A DNA stretch of 59,560 nucleotides, from NCBI GenBank assembly GCA_027596945.1, contig JADGJH010000003.1, forward strand, positions 1 to 59,560, given 5' to 3'. The notes beneath the pieces were generated by a model. The model was given only the letters and a program-made list of their open reading frames with translations. It was not told the origin of the DNA and did not search any database. Shown in pieces: positions 55,572 through 59,560 of this stretch (the first letter of the stretch is position 1; each line of letters begins with the position of its first letter). The position numbers and the translations under genes are program-made. This DNA comes from Physocladia obscura (Eukaryota; Chytridiomycota; Chytridiomycetes; Chytridiales; Chytriomycetaceae).

Positions 55572-58527
55572 TCAAAATTTCCCATTTGCAAAATCAAAAA
55601 CATCATCCCAAATTGACCTTGCTGCAGAACTAGGTCTGAACATTTCACTTTGGTCCTGATAATCTTCATTTTCATTTGAATGTGGGTGATAGAGTGTTGC
55701 TGCAGAGTTAGTATTCCTTTTTGCCTCCAAATCATCTGAAATAGCAATTTGTTAACAGCAGGAAACAGAATAATATTTCACCTTTAAAACTCGCTATGGA
55801 GTTGTACAATGATCCCTTTTTGCTGCTAAGCGATCGTATTTCTGAATCAGATCTTCCTGTTTTTGTGATACCAAACATGAAAGATTCATTTGAATCTTGA
55901 AAGAAACTTTCCAAATCTTTTTGGGTCAGAAACGCTGACCCCAGTTTAATGGCATCTTGGTTTGAAATATTTTTCCCCTCAAAATCGTCGATATCGACAT
56001 AATTGTCTTGTGAATTGGTTTCTTCTTTCGAAATTTCGCCGTTACGCTCATTTTCAAGGCCAACTTCTTTGTTTTCAGGATTTTCTTCGAAAGTCGAAGA
56101 AAATAGGTTAGTTTCATCCTGCTCCTGACACTCAGTGGCGTAATTCTCCGTAATTTGTTCGCTGTCAGATTTTTTTGGAATTTCCTTTTCGTTTTGCACA
56201 GTTTTGATAACCACGGTTTCTTTCAAATCTTGACTTGTGAATTCGGATTCAGTTTTACTGAGTCGAAATATTTGATAATTCTCGCCAAAATCATTTTTAT
56301 CGAGATTATTCATGAGGTTTCTATGAGAAGTCACCTTCTCTGTCGCCTGCGATTTTGATTCTCTCACGTTTTGTTGAATTTCATTATCTTCATTGACGCA
56401 ATCATTTTCATCTGTATTTTCAACTTCGAAAATCGTTTTGGTATCCTCTTCAGTGTTACTAGGTAATTCTTCCGAAACTTTACTTTGCCCCCGGAACTCT
56501 TCATAATCGAGATTTTGAACAATCTCGGCTTGATCATTCATCTCGTGAACTTGATCACCCGAAAAAGAAGCGTCAGAGTTGCTGTCGTTAACATCATCTT
56601 TATAAATTTCTTCGCACTCAGACAACCCAATATCACTGCTGAATTCGCTGGCAACAGGAAACCGCGCAACTCGTGACGGTCTCGCAGATGTCGGTCTTGA
56701 GAAATGAACAGAACGCGCCACATCGCTTTCATTGATTTCACCGTCTCCGCCCATACTAAAATTACTTCCCGGTGAAAATTTTGATTCGCGCGTTTTTCTG
56801 GCAGAATTGGGACGATTTAATTGAGGAACGTTTGGTGCAGATAAAGAGCCAAGGATGCTACTGAAACTGCTTGCGGAAGGAAATTGACTTGCACGTGTTG
56901 GTCTTGCAGATTGCGGGCGATTGACTGGATTTTGGCTTGTACTACCGCGCCCCACGCTTCGTATCGATGAGGTTGAGCTTGATTTTGATTTCGGTTGTTG
57001 TACTTCAAAATTCGTTTTTTCAATTTCAGCAGCGTATCGGCCTTGCTGAATATACTTGATGACCTAATCAATTCATTGTTCTTTAAAGAAAGATAAAAGT
57101 TAATTTTTTCTTTCTCACTGTATCCACTTGCCCTCCAAGTTTATGAATATATCCTATAAGTAACCGCTCACTTCCAGTCAAATTTATCGCAGCCTTCTCA
57201 ATTGCTTTTTGTATTGCGTTTGAAACGGCATTATGATTTCCTTCAAGCGTTTCGAAACTGCTTGTGCGTCCTCTTTCGCGAATCAATGCAATAATTTCGC
57301 ACAACGTAGATTTTGCTGAATCTATGTCGCCATCTTCAAACTGCTTACGTGCTGTTGAAAATCTTTGATAAATCCTTTCAGAATCAGTCTGTTGCGATTG
57401 GATTTGTGGATGGGTGATAGACCTTCGTTTGACACCTCCGACATGAGTTAACGAGGGAGGTCGCTGTGCATATAGTAAGGCTGTTCTCCACATTGAAACT
57501 GGATACTGGGAAAGAAATTCTGGCTTTGGAATTTGTGTTTCTGGCTTGAGATAAAAATAATTTTGTTAAGGTTGCAAATTTTTTTCTTCAACCTACATTA
57601 TTCATCTTTTGCTTTTGATATCTTTCTTGCGTTTTTACTTTTTCGTTCTTGATTTTACTCCGAATTGCAACCTAAAAGAAGTTTTCTTACGATTAATTAT
57701 TTATTATTTAGCTCAGTTAATTTCTTACTTCAATTTCGCGGTCCAAATCTCGCTCCTGCGCCCGTTTCAATACATTTCTTTCGTACTCCTTCCTTCGAAA
57801 TTTAATCAACTTGTACTTGAAAGCAATATCGTCGATAATTTCGCCATTTTCGTCTATCTATTGTGAATTAAAAGAGATATCAGCAACGCCAGATTCGAAT
57901 ATAAAATCTCACCATTCCCAGTTTTTTCAGATGGTTTCTTATTTTTGGATTTTGAAAGTAATCACTGAGATAATCATCCAGGAGTGGTTCGTAGACGCTG
58001 AATGTGAACGCAATCAAAATTAAAAAGAACAAGGTTCTAAAAATAAAAAATTCTCACTCCATCTGATTTGTAACAAGATTGAGATCGTAGGTGCGTTCTT
58101 TCACTCTTGTTTCCCAAACGGTTGATATTCTAACGAAAAAAAAAAGGCATATTGATAATAAATTTCCAGAGGCTGAAATTTTTTGTTACATTTGCTTTTC
58201 TTTTGCGAAAAGTATCTTGGAGACAGCCGCAGGGGGTACACTCCCGTTTGATATCAAGGATGGAGATCTGGCACGAGCAGCCTTTGCGAGTGTGACAGGA
58301 GACAAATGAAGCGCGGGCAACGCTCCAACTATTGACATATTTCTGGATGTATTGAAGGAAACAGAAAATGATTGCGTTCTTATTGGAGGAATAGAGTCTT
58401 CGGATTTGACTGATGCGTGTCGTAATGTAATTTCTGGCTTTTTTGCGATGTTGTCTCGCATAGATGAAACTGGACGTGGACCTGACTCATTTGTTGTAGA
58501 AGGCCGATGTCTTGTGAATGCTGTCAT
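55572..58527 (-). CDS. ERICH3-like ciliary protein with RPxSAR repeats, 8 exons, ~856 aa
   Basis: Exons 58527-58190, 58129-58058, 57997-57913, 57857-57729, 57671-57597, 57544-57119, 57063-55782 and 55735-55572; the frame closes. Residues ~130-235 read YEPLLDDYLSDYFQNPKIRN then HLKKLGMIDENGEII, then YKLIKFRRKEYERNVLKRAQ. This matches the N-terminal region of ERICH3 (Glu-rich protein 3), a cilium-associated protein. A helical segment follows (STARKQFEDGDIDSAKSTLC). Then come three repeats of the type NRPQSARPTRASQFPSAS / RPNSARKTRESKFSPGS / RPTSARPSRVARFPVAS, a long Glu/Asn-rich acidic region, and a last degenerate repeat (FRPSSAARSIWDD). ATG 58527 is the first in frame. With CEP104 it points to a flagellum. 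Confidence 0.75.
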
Positions 58528-59560
58528 TGTTCTTAAAAAAGAAAAACAATGATAAAACTCAATTCAATAAAACTCAAAAATCAAACCAATTTATACGTGT
58601 CATCTCTAATTTGCGGGATCAGAACCTCGAAGATTACAGCTGTGGAGTTTTTCTCAATGAAACGGACTCAACCAACAGCTCTTGCCACTAGTCATATTAG
58701 TTCAGAGCCATTCTTGTGGAAAATCGGTTGCATTCAGGATTTGGCTGCCGCCTGATAAATTAGTGTGTACGTTACTGTAGTAATTGAGCCTTTTTGTGCC
58801 GCCACTACTTGTTAATTTTTTTTTTCACATTTCATTGGAAATGCATATCACGAATCGAGCAGCTTTTTATTATTATATATTTACAAAATTTTTTACACAA
58901 AGACCAGTTTTGAATAACTCACCTTGATGGCCAATTCTTTCGCATCCTCCATCGAATTTTGTTTTAGTTATCGTTTTATAGGGATTCTCGCTAATTCTGC
59001 CGTTAAAATGAATGTTCTTTAAACAAGTCAAGCATTTGAAACCCTACACATGGCAAAGCTTTGCTAACGACTCTGACAGAAGCATTACCTGGTCACTCTA
59101 GTGCATCTAACCACCGCAATCTTTGTAAAGTTTCGGAAGCCAGATTGAACAAAAATGATGGGTTAATAAAATTGTAGGGGAAATTTACAATTGGAAATTT
59201 TTCATACTTGTTAACAGAATCCATAAAAACCACAGCGAAATTTGTTGAGTTACAATTAGTTTTGTCGAGTTACAATTGGTAAATAGTTTATTTAATTAAG
59301 TAGTTTTATTTTTTTTATACCTTTGATCCATTGTACTAGATCAATTTTAATTTTCTTATTGTTAGAACAAACGGAGCAAAAAAAAGTCACATAAAAGAAA
59401 AAAAGAAAACGGAAAAAAAACAACGAAGAAATGGCAAATTTATTTAGCACCTGATGCAAAGAAATTTCTAACAAATCTTCCTATTATAAACTTCTTGATG
59501 CAATTGAAAACGAAAAAAATTCACCAAACTACTAATTATTTTAGTTTCCAATTTAATTTC
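58528..59560. other. Upstream region of the ERICH3-like gene
   Basis: Minus strand: an ATG near 58953 gives MEDAKELAIK followed by a good GTGAGT donor. The matching acceptor near 58769 leads to a stop after five codons (AAAKS), so it is either a uORF/5' leader exon or an exon I cannot connect. A plus-strand frame at 58549-58755 has no support. Beyond 59.0 kb the sequence is AT-rich with no gene seen. Confidence 0.4.

Noticed and set aside
58528..58755. Plus-strand ORF as a separate gene upstream of the ERICH3-like gene
   Set aside because: No splice support, no recognisable motif, and it lies opposite the probable 5' leader of the minus-strand gene.
1..59560. tRNA or rRNA genes
   Set aside because: I looked for T-loop (GGTTCGA-x-TCC) and anticodon-arm patterns and found none that folds; no rRNA-like sequence was seen.

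Overview
The window looks like nuclear DNA of a zoosporic (flagellated) fungus, most likely a chytrid. Genes are eukaryotic, with many short GT-AG introns (mostly about 45-100 nt), 60S uL14, CCR4-NOT NOT4, CAF-1 p60, Nab2/ZC3H14-type and Ssa-type HSP70 genes and a fungal endopolygalacturonase. Two genes (CEP104 and an ERICH3-like protein) belong to cilia, which only zoosporic fungi keep. A run of 10 N at 29454-29463 shows that this is a scaffolded draft assembly.

Layout: 0.25-4.1 kb, metallophosphoesterase-like + RRM protein (-); 5.4-7.5 kb, HSP70 lacking EEVD (+); 8.3-11.4 kb, 937-aa disordered protein (-); 11.4-16.3 kb, decayed transposable-element (TE) island; 16.5-17.4 kb, broken aspartic protease (-); 18.0-20.6 kb, three tandem hotdog thioesterases (+); 20.9-21.3 kb, 3' stump of a nucleotide-sugar transporter (-) cut by a TE island (21.3-22.6 kb); 22.7-29.8 kb, Nab2-like, acidic unknown and NOT4 genes (all -); 30.0-33.5 kb, CAF-1 p60 and a Ser/Asp-rich unknown (+); 33.6-34.8 kb, TE island; 34.8-38.7 kb, CEP104 (-); 38.9-41.1 kb, TE island with two inverted SF1 helicase remnants; 41.8-43.9 kb, second HSP70 with EEVD (-); 44.4-47.7 kb, uL14 and a CHY/RING ubiquitin ligase (-); 47.9-49.0 kb, polygalacturonase (+); 49.3-55.5 kb, large TE island; 55.6-58.5 kb, ERICH3-like gene (-).

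Most functional genes are unrelated housekeeping loci rather than a pathway. Themes do recur: post-transcriptional control (RRM protein, Nab2, NOT4), protein quality control (two HSP70s with heat-shock elements, a CHY/RING ligase, NOT4) and the flagellum. The most unusual material is in the islands. They are almost free of CpG (one CG in 14041-15240) and hold broken fragments of DDE transposases, viral-type SF1 helicases and several repeated but unidentified protein families. These look like remains of large DNA transposons or integrated virus-like elements that were methylated and then decayed.
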